A stretch of DNA of 64,000 nt from Legionella anisa (GTDB taxonomy: Bacteria; Pseudomonadota; Gammaproteobacteria; Legionellales; Legionellaceae). This document shows positions 1 through 11,519 of this stretch, piece by piece (position 1 is the first letter of the stretch; every line of letters starts with the position of its first letter). Made by a program: the position numbers and the translations under genes. The stretch spans positions 500,330 to 564,329 of the forward strand of contig NZ_LNXS01000029.1 of NCBI RefSeq assembly GCF_001467525.1. The letters run 5' to 3'. The notes below the pieces were generated by a model that saw only the letters and a program-made list of their open reading frames with translations, was not told the DNA's origin and searched no databases.

Positions 1-1088
1 TTGCCAACAAAATTATAAATTGCTTTCATCAACGAGAATAATAACGTAGATAAAAACCATAAAATTCCATAATCAACGGTAAGTTCAAGCGAAGGAGCAA
101 TATTTTTTAATACACTGGTGATTTCTGGACCTATATACAATCTGGAACCCACTGTTGTCTGCTCGTCGGGCTTAAGTGTAATCGGTTTGCTCACAGCACC
201 AATGGTGTAATCATTATTTGCAGCGCGGGTATAAAATTTGTTGTTTGCATTAGATTCTGGAACCCAGGCACTTAAAAAATAGTGCTGTTGCATGGCAATC
301 CAGCCACCCTTACTGTCTACATCCAGATTTGCTTTATTCATGTCGCTAAAGCTTACTTTTTGATAGCGATGTTTTCCTGGTTCTGAATAAGAAGCCCCCG
401 TATAGGAACCAACATGAAATACGCTCGATTTGTCCTCTTTGGGTGAGCTACGCAGTAACTGGGTATTCAAATATCCAGTCCAATCACTGCTTCCTCTATT
501 TACAATTTTGTAATTTACATCAATAAGATAGCTGCCTTTTGTAAAGGTAAATTCTTTTTTTACATCAAGACCTTCATCGCTTTTTCCACTCAGTGTCACG
601 ATTATTTGCTTTTGATCGGGACTTAATTCGAATTGTTGTTTTGATGTTGTAAAATTAAAGTCAAGTGCTTGAACGTTTTGTCCTGAGGCGACAAAAAGGC
701 TGCTGTTAGCAACATAGCGTTCGTTGGACTGATTTTGTAAAAGAAGAAACGGCTTATTCTTTTCATCTACGCTTTGAGGGTAATTAAGAAGTTGACTTGC
801 AACAACATCACCTTGTTGAGGATCAATAGTCACATGTAAAACATCTGTTTTAACCTGGATTAGGGACGCATTGTTTTGTTTCGTTGGTTCAGCAACTGGA
901 TTAATTGGAGTTGATGTTGACGTATTGGATGGGGTTACTTGAGGTAACAAAGGTTGTCCACTTTTCTCTTGGATTGTCGCATTTTCTGTTGGTACTGACT
1001 TTGGAGGATAGTCTATTTGCCAAGCATTCCAAAGCGATAAACTTACTAGCGCAAGCGCCATATATAAAACAATACGTCGTATATCCAT
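1..1088 (-). CDS. yidC: Membrane protein insertase YidC (3' end outside window)
   Basis: YidC inserts and folds inner-membrane proteins, alone or with SecYEG. The first 362 codons are present: an N-terminal membrane anchor beginning MDIRRIVLY, a Thr/Pro/Asn-rich linker, and the large periplasmic beta domain. The sequence runs off the left edge as the first conserved core helix begins ([13 protein letters not shown]), so the catalytic core with its hydrophilic groove is not seen. The ATG overlaps the yidD stop in a TGATG junction, which indicates translational coupling in the usual rpmH-rnpA-yidD-yidC order. Family identity rests on this context plus the anchor and periplasmic layout. Confidence 0.95.
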   Translation of the reverse strand, partial: MDIRRIVLYMALALVSLSLWNAWQIDYPPKSVPTENATIQEKSGQPLLPQVTPSNTSTSTPINPVAEPTKQNNASLIQVKTDVLHVTIDPQQGDVVASQLLNYPQSVDEKNKPFLLLQNQSNERYVANSSLFVASGQNVQALDFNFTTSKQQFELSPDQKQIIVTLSGKSDEGLDVKKEFTFTKGSYLIDVNYKIVNRGSSDWTGYLNTQLLRSSPKEDKSSVFHVGSYTGASYSEPGKHRYQKVSFSDMNKANLDVDSKGGWIAMQQHYFLSAWVPESNANNKFYTRAANNDYTIGAVSKPITLKPDEQTTVGSRLYIGPEITSVLKNIAPSLELTVDYGILWFLSTLLFSLMKAIYNFVG

Positions 1089-1336
1089 CAATGATTCTCG
1101 TTGTTGGGGAGTACAGGATCATAGCCGCCACGTGACCACGGGTGGCAACGCAATACTCTTTTTAAAGCCATCCATAAACCTTTGGTTATGCCACATTGTT
1201 GGATAGCACTTTCAGCATATTGTGAACAACTTGGGTAATATCGGCAACTTGGCTTTAACAAAGGGCTAATTAAATACTGATATAGTTTGATGGGTAAACA
1301 AACTATTTTTCGTAACATGAGATTATTTTTTTCCAT
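1088..1336 (-). CDS. yidD: Membrane protein insertion efficiency factor YidD
   Basis: This is a small basic protein of the YidD family, thought to help YidC-dependent membrane insertion from the inner face of the membrane. The family cysteine motif [11 protein letters not shown] and the end motif [12 protein letters not shown] are both present. The longest reading gives 82 aa and overlaps rnpA by 34 bases. An internal ATG at 1318 ([14 protein letters not shown]) matches the usual family start better and would cut the overlap to 16 bases. The stop codon overlaps the yidC start. Confidence 0.93.
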   Translation of the reverse strand: MEKNNLMLRKIVCLPIKLYQYLISPLLKPSCRYYPSCSQYAESAIQQCGITKGLWMALKRVLRCHPWSRGGYDPVLPNNENH

Positions 1337-1647
1337 GTTTTGCCCATTCTAGCGTTTATAATTGCATTTGTTTGTTTTGCTACGCCTTGTCTTGCTAAAA
1401 AAACCACATCGACTGCAGGTAATTCTTTTTGTCGAAAGCTTTCTCTTAACAGCCGTTTAATACGATTTCGATCATGAGCTTTTGCTATCACTTTCTTTGA
1501 CAACGCCAGCCCAAGTCGTGCATAACCTAAATTATTCTCTCTAAAGAGAATGATAAACTCGGATGTTACAATTTTCTTCGCTTGTTCAAACACATAATTA
1601 TAATCATTTTTTGTTAATAATCGCTGTGTTTTTTTAAAAGCAAACAC
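1303..1647 (-). CDS. rnpA: Ribonuclease P protein component
   Basis: This is the protein subunit of RNase P, which with the rnpB RNA removes 5' leaders from tRNA precursors. At 114 aa it has the usual size. The RNA-binding signature [11 protein letters not shown] is intact, preceded by the [10 protein letters not shown] strand. It uses a GTG start placed directly after the TAA stop of rpmH with no gap, an arrangement consistent with translation from the rpmH message. The RNA subunit gene is not in this window. Confidence 0.95.
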   Translation of the reverse strand: MFAFKKTQRLLTKNDYNYVFEQAKKIVTSEFIILFRENNLGYARLGLALSKKVIAKAHDRNRIKRLLRESFRQKELPAVDVVFLARQGVAKQTNAIINARMGKTWKKIISCYEK

Positions 1648-1782
1648 TTAAGCAGTCAAACGCTTACGGCCTTTAGCACGACGACGTTTAATTACTAATC
1701 TACCTGCACGAGTAGCCATACGTTCACGAAAACCATGATCACGTTTACGTTTTAAATTGCTGGGTTGAAAGGTGCGTTTCAT
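1648..1782 (-). CDS. rpmH: 50S ribosomal protein L34
   Basis: L34 is a very small basic protein of the large ribosomal subunit. The 44-aa reading frame starts [18 protein letters not shown] and ends KGRKRLTA, both diagnostic of L34. It is the first gene of the leftward rpmH-rnpA-yidD-yidC operon. A strong sigma-70-type promoter lies 34 to 62 bases upstream of the ATG. Confidence 0.97.
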   Translation of the reverse strand: MKRTFQPSNLKRKRDHGFRERMATRAGRLVIKRRRAKGRKRLTA

Positions 1783-1815
1783 GATGAACCTGTTAATAAA
1801 ATTATGAGGCTGGCA

Positions 1816-1844
1816 ATAATAGATAACTTTTTTTCTACTGTCAA
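1816..1844 (-). promoter_or_regulatory. Sigma-70-type promoter of the rpmH operon
   Basis: Read on the minus strand there is a perfect -35 hexamer TTGACA (1844-1839), a spacer of exactly 17 bases and a -10 hexamer TATTAT (1821-1816), one base from consensus. It points at rpmH. The strong match fits a highly expressed ribosomal protein gene. Confidence 0.8.
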
Positions 1845-2560
1845 TTTTGTGCTTTGATTATTTTTTGTCTATTTTCTTTTTTTACACATAAATTTATTGC
1901 CTGTTAATAACTACATTATTTTATTTTTTTAAATTTTTTATTGTTATTGTATCTTTGCTTACTTGTTGATAACTATTAAATTATATTTAAAATCATTGAG
2001 TTATATTAAAAATAACTTTGTTTGTAAGCTATTTTTTTTCCTGTGATCAATTTGTATGTATCTTTGTGCTTTGATTTATTCATCTCTTTATTATCATCTT
2101 ATTCCCTATATTTGATCCCATTTATTCATAGTTAACTTGATCCAAGGTGATTTAAATTTAGTCGATTTATTTTGTTCTTAGTTTTTTAGATTATTGTTTC
2201 GTTTTGATGATCATTGTTTTAGCTGGAACTGATTAAATGATGAATTTCTGATCTTTTTAAAAATTGTTACCATTATTACTTGGTTTATTTATTTAAAGTT
2301 TTATCTTTAATTAGATGGATTTGAGCTGCTTTTATGTAAGAGATATGTTTTATTAGAGAATAATATAGAATTGAGAAGCCGCATCTATTAAACAAGGAAT
2401 CTTCAAGTCCCTATTTTAAAATTTACAGGTATACAAATACGGAGTATCCTTTTAAATATGGATCATCATGCTTATGCTCTTATTATTTAAAAGAGTTTCC
2501 TATAGATCCATGACATTACTATTAAATAGCTTCCAGGATAATGTGCGTGTTTTTTTAAAA

Positions 2561-2585
2561 ATATCCACACTTTTTTTGTGGATAA
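2561..2585. promoter_or_regulatory. Inverted pair of DnaA boxes upstream of dnaA
   Basis: ATATCCACA at 2561-2569 and TGTGGATAA at 2577-2585 form a convergent pair separated by 7 bases of T. A TATAAT hexamer follows at 2610-2615, about 175 bases before the dnaA start. The layout suggests either origin binding or DnaA autoregulation of its own promoter. No clear -35 hexamer is visible at the right distance. Confidence 0.65.
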
Positions 2586-2789
2586 CTTTTCTTTATCTAA
2601 AAGCCTGAGTATAATTTATCTGCAGCAGCACCTTGGTGAATCGAAGAAATTCTACTTTTTCACTTTATTTAAAGTAATTTCATCCTTAATTATCTTGCTG
2701 TCCAGGTACTTTCAGTGGCATATTTAAATGCTGTGGCTAATTAGTTTTAATATTCTTTTTACCACCCTTCTTTGATGAGGAGTTATGTT

Positions 2790-4172
2790 GTGTCAGCATC
2801 TGTTTGGCAAAAATGTTTAGGTCTATTGCAAGATGAATATTCTGCTCAACAATTTAATACTTGGTTGCGTCCTTTACAGGCACATACAGATGAGCAGCGC
2901 TTCATTTTATTTGCGCCTAATCGATTTGTTGTTGACTGGGTTAAAAAGCATTTCTTTTCTCGAATCGAAGAGTTGATTAAGCAGTTTTGTGGTGATGAGA
3001 TTAAATCAATTTCCATTGAAATTGGAAGTAAAGCTTCCAGTACAGACTCAGAGTCGAGTTCTTCAGGTTCATTTTCTTCTGAGGTAAATACATCTCCTCC
3101 TGTCAGTTCTACGGTAAGTAAAGCTGTACCAAAAAAGGCTGTTGATTATAAGAGCAGCCACTTAAATAAAAAATTTATTTTTGAAAGCTTTGTTGAGGGG
3201 AACTCCAACCAACTTGCTCGTGCTGCATCAATGCAAGTGGCTGAGCGACCTGGTGATGCATACAATCCTCTATTTATTTATGGTGGTGTAGGCTTAGGAA
3301 AAACGCATTTGATGCATGCTATTGGAAATGCCATCTTAAAGAATAATCCTGATGCTAAAATTCTTTATCTTCATTCTGAACGTTTTGTTGCAGATATGGT
3401 CAAAGCTCTTCAAACGAATTCAATTAATGAATTTAAACGTTTTTATCGCTCTTTAAATGCATTACTTATTGATGATATACAGTTTTTTGCTGGTAAGGAC
3501 AGGTCTCAAGAAGAGTTTTTCCATACTTTCAATGCTTTATTGGAAGGACAACAGCAAATCATTTTAACGAGTGACCGTTATCCGAAAGAAATTGAAGGCA
3601 TGGAGGAGCGTTTGAAATCCCGATTTGGTTGGGGGCTAACCGTTGCTGTTGAGCCACCTGAATTGGAAACACGAGTTGCTATTTTAATTAGTAAGGCAGA
3701 ACAATCGAATATTGATTTGCCTTATGAAGTTGCATTTTTTATCGCGAAACGTATTCGTTCTAACGTAAGAGAGTTAGAGGGCGCGTTACGCAGAGTTATT
3801 GCTAATGCTCATTTTACAGGTAAGCCAATTACCATTGAGTTTGTTCATGAAGCGTTACGTGATCTTTTGGCTTTACAAGATAAGTTAGTCACAATAGAAA
3901 ATATTCAAAAAACCGTTGCTGAATATTATAAGGTCAAGGTGGCTGATATTTTATCTAAACGCCGCAGTCGCTCTATTGCTCGACCTCGGCAAATGGCTAT
4001 GGCCTTAAGCAAAGAGTTAACGAATCATAGTTTGCCTGAAATTGGTGATCATTTTGGGGGTCGCGATCACACAACGGTCATTCATGCATGTAGAAAGGTT
4101 AGGGAATTGATCCAAGACGACAGTGATTTTGCCGAAGATTATAAAAATTTGATGCGTATTTTATCTTCTTAG
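2790..4172 (+). CDS. dnaA: Chromosomal replication initiator DnaA
   Basis: DnaA binds 9-bp boxes in oriC and opens the duplex, loading DnaB. The four domains are visible: domain I (residues 1-85), a Ser-rich linker (85-120), the AAA+ ATPase with Walker A GGVGLGKT (165-172) and Walker [10 protein letters not shown], and the C-terminal DNA-binding domain with the signature [14 protein letters not shown]. The chosen start is GTG 2790 ([13 protein letters not shown]), which has AGGAG 7 bases upstream and fits the Legionella family start. Upstream in-frame TTG and ATG codons at 2772 and 2775 overlap that ribosome-binding site. The protein has 460 aa. Confidence 0.97.
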   Translation: MSASVWQKCLGLLQDEYSAQQFNTWLRPLQAHTDEQRFILFAPNRFVVDWVKKHFFSRIEELIKQFCGDEIKSISIEIGSKASSTDSESSSSGSFSSEVNTSPPVSSTVSKAVPKKAVDYKSSHLNKKFIFESFVEGNSNQLARAASMQVAERPGDAYNPLFIYGGVGLGKTHLMHAIGNAILKNNPDAKILYLHSERFVADMVKALQTNSINEFKRFYRSLNALLIDDIQFFAGKDRSQEEFFHTFNALLEGQQQIILTSDRYPKEIEGMEERLKSRFGWGLTVAVEPPELETRVAILISKAEQSNIDLPYEVAFFIAKRIRSNVRELEGALRRVIANAHFTGKPITIEFVHEALRDLLALQDKLVTIENIQKTVAEYYKVKVADILSKRRSRSIARPRQMAMALSKELTNHSLPEIGDHFGGRDHTTVIHACRKVRELIQDDSDFAEDYKNLMRILSS

Positions 4173-4349
4173 TTCTACAAAGTAGTGTAGTAGTACGTCG
4201 TCTTGTTAGGTCATATTTGTAATCTCAGCAGTTAGTTTTTTACTTTTGTCTATTAATAAATTATTCCGTTAGGGTATTCAAGTTGTACATGAATTAGATG
4301 AAACGATTTATTTGTTATTTTATTCTTAAGGTTCATATGGAGTTCTATC

Positions 4350-5453
4350 TTGTTTGAATTCGCTATTAAAAAAGAAGATTTACTTGCTCCCCTGCTTACA
4401 GTGGCTGGTGCTGTAGATAAAAAACAATCTTTAGCTATTTTGTCAAATTTTTATCTTAAATTAGCGGATGATTTGTTGAATATAACTGCTACTGACTTAG
4501 AAATCGAAATTTCTGCGCAAGTTGCTTGTGAATCTGGACAGCACTCTGGCAGTATTACTGTGCCTGCAAAGAAATTTATCGATATTATTCGCTCTCTGGA
4601 TGATGAAACCAACCCAAATGTGATCGTTAATAATGGGCTTTTATCAATTAAACAAGGGCGAAGCTCATTTAAGTTAACGACTTTACCTGCTGAGAGTTAT
4701 CCTTTAAGTGAAGATGAGTGTAATGAAGTTGAATTAACTATTCCCCGTTTGGTTATATTAAAGTTATTGCAGTCGACTCATTTTGCCATGGCACAACACG
4801 ATGTGCGTGTTTTCCTTAATGGCTTGTTTCTTGATTTTGAACCAAATCTTATTTCAGCAGTTGCAACTGATGGACATCGAATGGCAATTTGTCGGCATCC
4901 GTGTTCTAACACTAGTGAGAAAAAATTGTTATTGCCTAAAAAGGGAATTCAGGAACTGTTACGACTTCTTAATAGTATTGATGATGAAGATGTTTTGTTG
5001 GCTGCGGGTAAATCGCATTTTAAATTAGTATCTCGTCAGTTTATTTTTTTATCGAAATTAATTGAGGCGCGTTTTCCTCCTTATTCCAAGGCGATTCCAA
5101 AAAATCAGGACAAACAGATTATTATTGACTGTTCTGTTTTTAAGCGCTCTTTATCACGGATTGTTATTTTAGCGCATGAAAAATCTAGAGCTGTTATGCT
5201 TCATTTACAACCCGGCATGCTCACTTTAATTGCTAATAATAACGAACAAGAGGAAGCTGTAGAATCCTTAACTGCTGAAACTCAAGGTGATGAATTAAAA
5301 ATTGGTTTGAATGCTACGTACTTGCTTGACGTCCTTTCTCACTTTGGGGAAGGAAAAATTCGCTTGTCCTTATCGAATACAGATAGCAGTATTTTAATTG
5401 AGTCATTAGATGATGATCATTATCAATATATTATTATGCCCATGAAAATATGA
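4350..5453 (+). CDS. dnaN: DNA polymerase III beta sliding clamp
   Basis: DnaN forms the dimeric ring that tethers the replicative polymerase to DNA. The 367-aa length and the three similar clamp subdomains are as expected, and the C-terminus YIIMPMKI is the typical clamp ending. The start is a TTG codon (MFEFAIKKEDLL) with TATGGAG upstream; a nearby ATG at 4337 is out of frame. The stop overlaps the recF ATG in an ATGA junction, so dnaN and recF are coupled. A 177-base AT-rich gap separates it from dnaA. Confidence 0.96.
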   Translation: MFEFAIKKEDLLAPLLTVAGAVDKKQSLAILSNFYLKLADDLLNITATDLEIEISAQVACESGQHSGSITVPAKKFIDIIRSLDDETNPNVIVNNGLLSIKQGRSSFKLTTLPAESYPLSEDECNEVELTIPRLVILKLLQSTHFAMAQHDVRVFLNGLFLDFEPNLISAVATDGHRMAICRHPCSNTSEKKLLLPKKGIQELLRLLNSIDDEDVLLAAGKSHFKLVSRQFIFLSKLIEARFPPYSKAIPKNQDKQIIIDCSVFKRSLSRIVILAHEKSRAVMLHLQPGMLTLIANNNEQEEAVESLTAETQGDELKIGLNATYLLDVLSHFGEGKIRLSLSNTDSSILIESLDDDHYQYIIMPMKI

Positions 5454-6529
5454 TCCTTTCTGAGTTAAAAATTCATCACGTACGAAATATTTCATCGGTA
5501 CATCTCGACTTAAGTCCCAGATTCAATTTTGTATTTGGTCCAAACGGAAGTGGCAAAACTTCTATTCTTGAAGGGCTCTATCTTTTAAGTTGTGGTCATT
5601 CATTTCGATCTCGTGAAATCTCGCCAATTATTACGTATGATCAACCTTCTTTAACGGTGTTTGCTCGCTCGCAACAGCAAGAGACGATCAGTATTCAAAA
5701 ATCTTATTCTGAACCCACTCAAATTAAGTTGAACAATCAATTTTGCTCTACTACCAGTCAACTGGCTTATGCCTTACCTTGTCAGATTTTTTATGCTGAT
5801 ATTTTCCAAATTATTGATGCTGGTCCTTCGGAGCGCCGTAGTTTATTGGATTGGGGTTTGTTTCACGTGAAACATAATTATCATTCTATATGGAAAGAAT
5901 ATAGAAGAGTGCTCAAACAGCGTAATGCCCTTTTGAAACAACACGCGCCACACATCCATTTTATTCCTTGGGATAAGCAATTAAGTCAGCTTGCCAGCGA
6001 ACTTAATTTACTTAGAGAAGAATATTTCAACCAATGGGAACAAGCATTTATCCATGTTTTAAGTGAGTTAAGTCCTCTTGATTGTAAGATAACTTACTAT
6101 AAGGGCTGGGATAAAAAAAACTCTGGCAAAGACTTAGAACAGATATTAGCTGAGTCTTTTTCAAGTGATATTCACAAATCATACACACAATTTGGTGCTC
6201 ATCAAGCTGATATTATAATTGAAATAAATCAAAATAAGGCCAAACAAGTTTTGTCACGCGGACAGCAAAAAATCATTTTGATCTCATTGCGATTGGCACA
6301 GGCAAATTTGCTTCAACAGGACTGTTTGTATTTGATTGATGATTTGCCTGCGGAGCTTGATGAAGATCATCAGATTAAACTTATGGAATATTTGGCAAAA
6401 AGAAAAGGTCAATATGTTATTACTTCCACTACGCCCCCATCTCTGCTTATCACTGCTTTATCAAGTCAAGAACATTCCATTTATCAGATTAATAAAGGTA
6501 TTTTAAACCAAAGAGAATGTTTCACGTGA
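5450..6529 (+). CDS. recF: DNA replication and repair protein RecF
   Basis: RecF is an SMC-like ATPase that helps load RecA at gaps. Visible motifs are Walker A FGPNGSGKT near residues 29-37, the signature loop LSRGQQK and Walker B LYLIDDLPAELD. The 359-aa length is normal. The gene carries two perfect parS palindromes, one inside the coding sequence (encoding LFHVKH) and one spanning the stop codon, so the last residues CFT and the TGA are fixed by the palindrome. The start overlaps dnaN by four bases. Confidence 0.96.
   Translation: MILSELKIHHVRNISSVHLDLSPRFNFVFGPNGSGKTSILEGLYLLSCGHSFRSREISPIITYDQPSLTVFARSQQQETISIQKSYSEPTQIKLNNQFCSTTSQLAYALPCQIFYADIFQIIDAGPSERRSLLDWGLFHVKHNYHSIWKEYRRVLKQRNALLKQHAPHIHFIPWDKQLSQLASELNLLREEYFNQWEQAFIHVLSELSPLDCKITYYKGWDKKNSGKDLEQILAESFSSDIHKSYTQFGAHQADIIIEINQNKAKQVLSRGQQKIILISLRLAQANLLQQDCLYLIDDLPAELDEDHQIKLMEYLAKRKGQYVITSTTPPSLLITALSSQEHSIYQINKGILNQRECFT
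5859..5874. promoter_or_regulatory. parS: parS centromere site 1 (inside recF)
   Basis: The 16-base palindrome TGTTTCACGTGAAACA matches the widely conserved chromosomal parS consensus bound by ParB. It lies within the recF coding sequence without disrupting the frame. Together with the second site it marks the origin-proximal centromere for ParABS segregation. The parA and parB genes are not in this window. Confidence 0.9.
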
Positions 6530-6533
6530 AACA
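6518..6533. promoter_or_regulatory. parS: parS centromere site 2 (spanning the recF stop codon)
   Basis: This is a second perfect copy of TGTTTCACGTGAAACA, 659 bases from the first. The TGA stop of recF (6527-6529) lies inside it. Identity of all 16 bases between the two copies at different coding frames argues for selection on the DNA site and not on the protein. Confidence 0.9.
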
Positions 6534-6670
6534 AAAAGGCAATGTATGCGGAATTTATTGGAAGCATGTCTACCATATTTTCTGACACTGTCTTTAACCA
6601 GTTATAGCTAAGTTTAAAGTTCCGATGAGATATAAACATAGGACAAAATATGCTATGATAAAGTATTTAG

Positions 6671-9118
<2,448 letters not shown>

Positions 9119-9124
9119 AATTGC

Positions 9125-9146
9125 GCGTGATCTAATATGATCACGC
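9125..9146 (+). terminator. Hairpin just after gyrB
   Basis: A perfect 8-bp inverted repeat GCGTGATC / GATCACGC with a 6-base loop begins 7 bases after the gyrB stop. There is no proper T run after it, so it may be a weak terminator or a 3'-end stabilising hairpin. Confidence 0.5.
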
Positions 9147-9216
9147 AGCATTTATCTGAATAACTTCCAAATCTGCTTTATTTGCCCACCAAGTACTTAC
9201 ATATTTTAAATATGTG

Positions 9217-9359
9217 TAGGGTTTATTTACAATTCTACTCTTTTGGCCTAAATGTTGTGATTTTATGCGCTCCGATACTCACATCTTCATGTATGCTCCG
9301 TTTCGGTGCTCAAAATCGCAGCATTTTGACTCAAGTTAGCGAATTGTAAACAGGCCCTA
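9217..9359. repeat. Palindromic intergenic repeat, family 1, copy 1
   Basis: The left edge (TAGGGTTTATTTACAATTC) is an imperfect inverted repeat of the right edge (GAATTGTAAACAGGCCCTA). The arms fold toward a tip reading ACTCACATCTTCATGTATGCTCCG. Closely related sequence occurs at 53110-53255, and elements with the same tip at 18325-18465 and 40571-40695. No reading frame is preserved, so it behaves as a non-coding mobile or structural repeat. Confidence 0.75.
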
Positions 9360-9373
9360 ATTAATGAATAATT

Positions 9374-9408
9374 AGGCCTGTTTTCATTGGCGTCTTTCCA
9401 ACAGGCCT
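9374..9408 (-). terminator. Possible terminator after the Lcl-type gene
   Basis: AGGCCTGTT (9374-9382) and AACAGGCCT (9400-9408) form a 9-bp stem directly downstream of the minus-strand gene ending at 9418. On the plus strand the stem is followed by TTTACTTT, on the minus strand by TAATTATT, so the hairpin could act in either direction. Confidence 0.5.
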
Positions 9409-9417
9409 TTTACTTTC

Positions 9418-10680
9418 TTAACTGAGTAAAATGGCGCGTGCACAGCGAATATTAAACGAGACAGATTTGTCAGCGAGTCCTTGCGCACCCATAGCAAAAT
9501 TAAGAAACCATGCATTATTTGTAGGATTAACGCTGGACTCCGTAGAACTCCAATACTGTCCAGATAATCCAGTGTTAAATCCTAAACTAAATAAGTTAAA
9601 AATCGTTGAGGTGCTAGCAGAGCAACCTGCGCCGCCTGAAGTTCCCAGCTCACAAATAGAAGGCAGATACCAAGTGCCCATGGGTACCGTTTCAAAAAAA
9701 CAGCTACCAGCGGCAATAGACATGGGGTCAAAACTGGTTATTTGCTGTGTATTACAGAAACCATCAGTGGCGCCATTACACGTATCAGGAGGACTTGTAG
9801 ACGTTTCAGTAATTCCAGGTATGTTAACATGGTCTGCACTCCAAGAGCCTGGAAAATTAAAATCAGTATTTGCAATGACATGAGCAAAGGGACTCACCAC
9901 CGAATAGATTAGGAAACCATTGATAGAAAAAGCTAATGCCATTGTTGGAGGTGAGATCACATTATCCCCTGTAATGGGTATCCCGCCTTGAGGCGCGAAA
10001 GGGGTTAAGGCGGTAGAAGCGATGTGTATGATACACGAGCCGTTTGCTGGAATAACAGCACACGTGCTGCTGGTGACATTAGTCCAGAAAGGAGGCAAAT
10101 TGAGCCTGACATTTAACGCTGGAGTACTGGTTAGATTATTCACAGTGATATCAACGCCCACGGAATCATTAGTGGGAATCACTGCGTTAGCTGGAGCACT
10201 GAGGGTTGTTTGTGCAGCACATTGTATGGCTTGCATGTCAAAAAAGGTGGCGTTAGTATTTGTTCCTTTTACCATGACACTGGGAATGAAGAAAGCAATT
10301 GAGGTATTGGTAAAAAAGGAAATGGCACAACTTCTGCCGGGTAACAAAGAGGCTGGACAGCTATTATTTTGCAGGACATAAAGGGAAAAAAAGCCGTTGG
10401 TCGAAGTGGCCTGAATATTGTTTGCAGGAACTCTGGAGTTATTCGTAATGATAACCGTACCTGGGCTTGGCAGGCATTGAAGTTGACTCACTTGAATCAC
10501 GCAATTTTGCAAAGATTTGGAACCGCAAATAACCCCATTTTTATTGGCGCTAATGGTTAAGTGGGCTTTTTCAACAGTTTTGGATGATTCGAGTTTGGCT
10601 GACTCGAGTGCCCAGAGTGATTGAAAGGGAACAATAAAAAAAACAAAAAAGTATAATGGTAGTAGCTTCAAGAGGCGCAT
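9418..10680 (-). CDS. Secreted surface protein with Lcl C-terminal domain (copy 1)
   Basis: The protein begins with a signal peptide (MRLLKLLPLYFFVFFIVPFQSLWA), followed by beta-rich modules with repeated phrases such as NVRLNLPPFW and STCAVIPANGSC, each with paired cysteines. The last 150 residues form a domain of the Lcl_C/DUF1566 type: GTWYLPSICELG, YWSSTESS, NAWFLNF and IRCAR. That domain is named after the Legionella collagen-like adhesin, but no collagen repeat is present here. The ATG at 10680 is preferred over 10689 because AAGGA lies about 8 bases before it. A broken paralogue is at 28829-30440. Function is probably attachment or host interaction, by inference. Confidence 0.75.
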   Translation of the reverse strand: MRLLKLLPLYFFVFFIVPFQSLWALESAKLESSKTVEKAHLTISANKNGVICGSKSLQNCVIQVSQLQCLPSPGTVIITNNSRVPANNIQATSTNGFFSLYVLQNNSCPASLLPGRSCAISFFTNTSIAFFIPSVMVKGTNTNATFFDMQAIQCAAQTTLSAPANAVIPTNDSVGVDITVNNLTSTPALNVRLNLPPFWTNVTSSTCAVIPANGSCIIHIASTALTPFAPQGGIPITGDNVISPPTMALAFSINGFLIYSVVSPFAHVIANTDFNFPGSWSADHVNIPGITETSTSPPDTCNGATDGFCNTQQITSFDPMSIAAGSCFFETVPMGTWYLPSICELGTSGGAGCSASTSTIFNLFSLGFNTGLSGQYWSSTESSVNPTNNAWFLNFAMGAQGLADKSVSFNIRCARAILLS

Positions 10681-10947
10681 AAAATTCATCCTTTTAATTA
10701 AACTGGCGCATAGTTATGCAACCATATTACAGACCCTATCTTTTTTGCAAGAGTTTATTGGGATGTGTCGAAAGTTTTCCATGAAATAAAGTTCGCTGAT
10801 TTTAATTATTGGGTCTAAATAAAAAAAATTTACCATTTTATCTCAAGTAAAAACAGCCTTATTCCTAATACAAAAAAAATTAATCTTAAGTATAAATAAT
10901 CTAAGAAAAAATAAGTACATGTTTTGTTTGAGTCACTAGGAGCATAT

Positions 10948-11271
10948 ATGTATACAGCAGACGTTTATATCGCTAACGAGTATAAAGCGGGTCTAACAGG
11001 TCAAGATCTGGTTTTAGATGCCGCGGCAGAGGAGATCTTTGCTGAATTAAATAAAAAGTTAGAGGAAACTACAGATATCCACAATTCCAGACGACGCGCT
11101 TCACCAAATGCACAAGAGCTTATAGCTAAAAGTCATCTTATAGCAGGTACTTTATTTCATCATAAGTTTGAAGGGCGTTTTAGTGGTGTTTTTGGCGATT
11201 TTAAAGGAACGCTCATTATAGAACCTCCAGGGAAGGAAGAAAATGAAAACATAACTTCTTGTACATTATAG
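10948..11271 (+). CDS. Hypothetical protein, 107 aa
   Basis: I do not recognise a family. The frame begins MYTADVYIANEYKAG after TAGGAG at a good distance, and a hairpin terminator follows the stop, so it looks like a real single-gene unit. It has a helical, acidic first half (AAAEEIFAELNKKLEE), a basic stretch NSRRRAS and a beta-like C-terminal half (GRFSGVFGDFKGTLIIEPP). No signal peptide or membrane segment is seen. A longer in-frame TTG start at 10924 lacks a ribosome-binding site. Confidence 0.55.
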   Translation: MYTADVYIANEYKAGLTGQDLVLDAAAEEIFAELNKKLEETTDIHNSRRRASPNAQELIAKSHLIAGTLFHHKFEGRFSGVFGDFKGTLIIEPPGKEENENITSCTL

Positions 11272-11300
11272 AGGTTATTTAGAGTATCAGTCAGGGTTCT

Positions 11301-11337
11301 CTCTTCCCACCAAATAGGAGGGAAGAGAAGCCTTTTT
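11301..11337 (+). terminator. Rho-independent terminator after the 107-aa gene
   Basis: CTCTTCCCACC (11301-11311) pairs with GGAGGGAAGAG (11317-11327) with a single mismatch, followed within a few bases by CTTTTTCTT. It lies 30 bases downstream of the stop at 11271. Confidence 0.7.
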
Positions 11338-11519
11338 CTTAAAATAAGATATATTAAGCGATTAGTGTGCTGCATCCTTGCAGCGAAGTACATTCCGTGT
11401 ACTGGTCCCTTAATTTGACTTCCTGTCAGACAAATCCATGTCATCCCTTTGAGTAACAGTATAGTATTTTGATGGCAGTTGTCATTGCGCGGATAGAGCA
11501 ACAGAATGTAAGAAATATC

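Larger units (their letters stand above)
1783..2771. other. oriC: Probable chromosomal replication origin (oriC), rpmH-dnaA intergenic region
   Basis: This stretch of nearly 1 kb has no gene and is strikingly AT-rich, with long T runs and TTATTT-type sequence that would melt easily. A perfect DnaA box (TGTGGATAA, 2577-2585) faces a one-mismatch box (ATATCCACA, 2561-2569), forming an inverted pair, and a further one-mismatch box (TGTTGATAA) is at 1964-1972. Several GATC sites are present. The position between rpmH and dnaA is the common origin location in gammaproteobacteria. The exact unwinding element cannot be placed by eye. Confidence 0.7.

Noticed and set aside
9431..10560. Three plus-strand open frames opposite the first Lcl-type gene
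   Set aside because: They lie fully inside the coding sequence of the minus-strand gene and have no start signals; the minus-strand protein has clear domain motifs.
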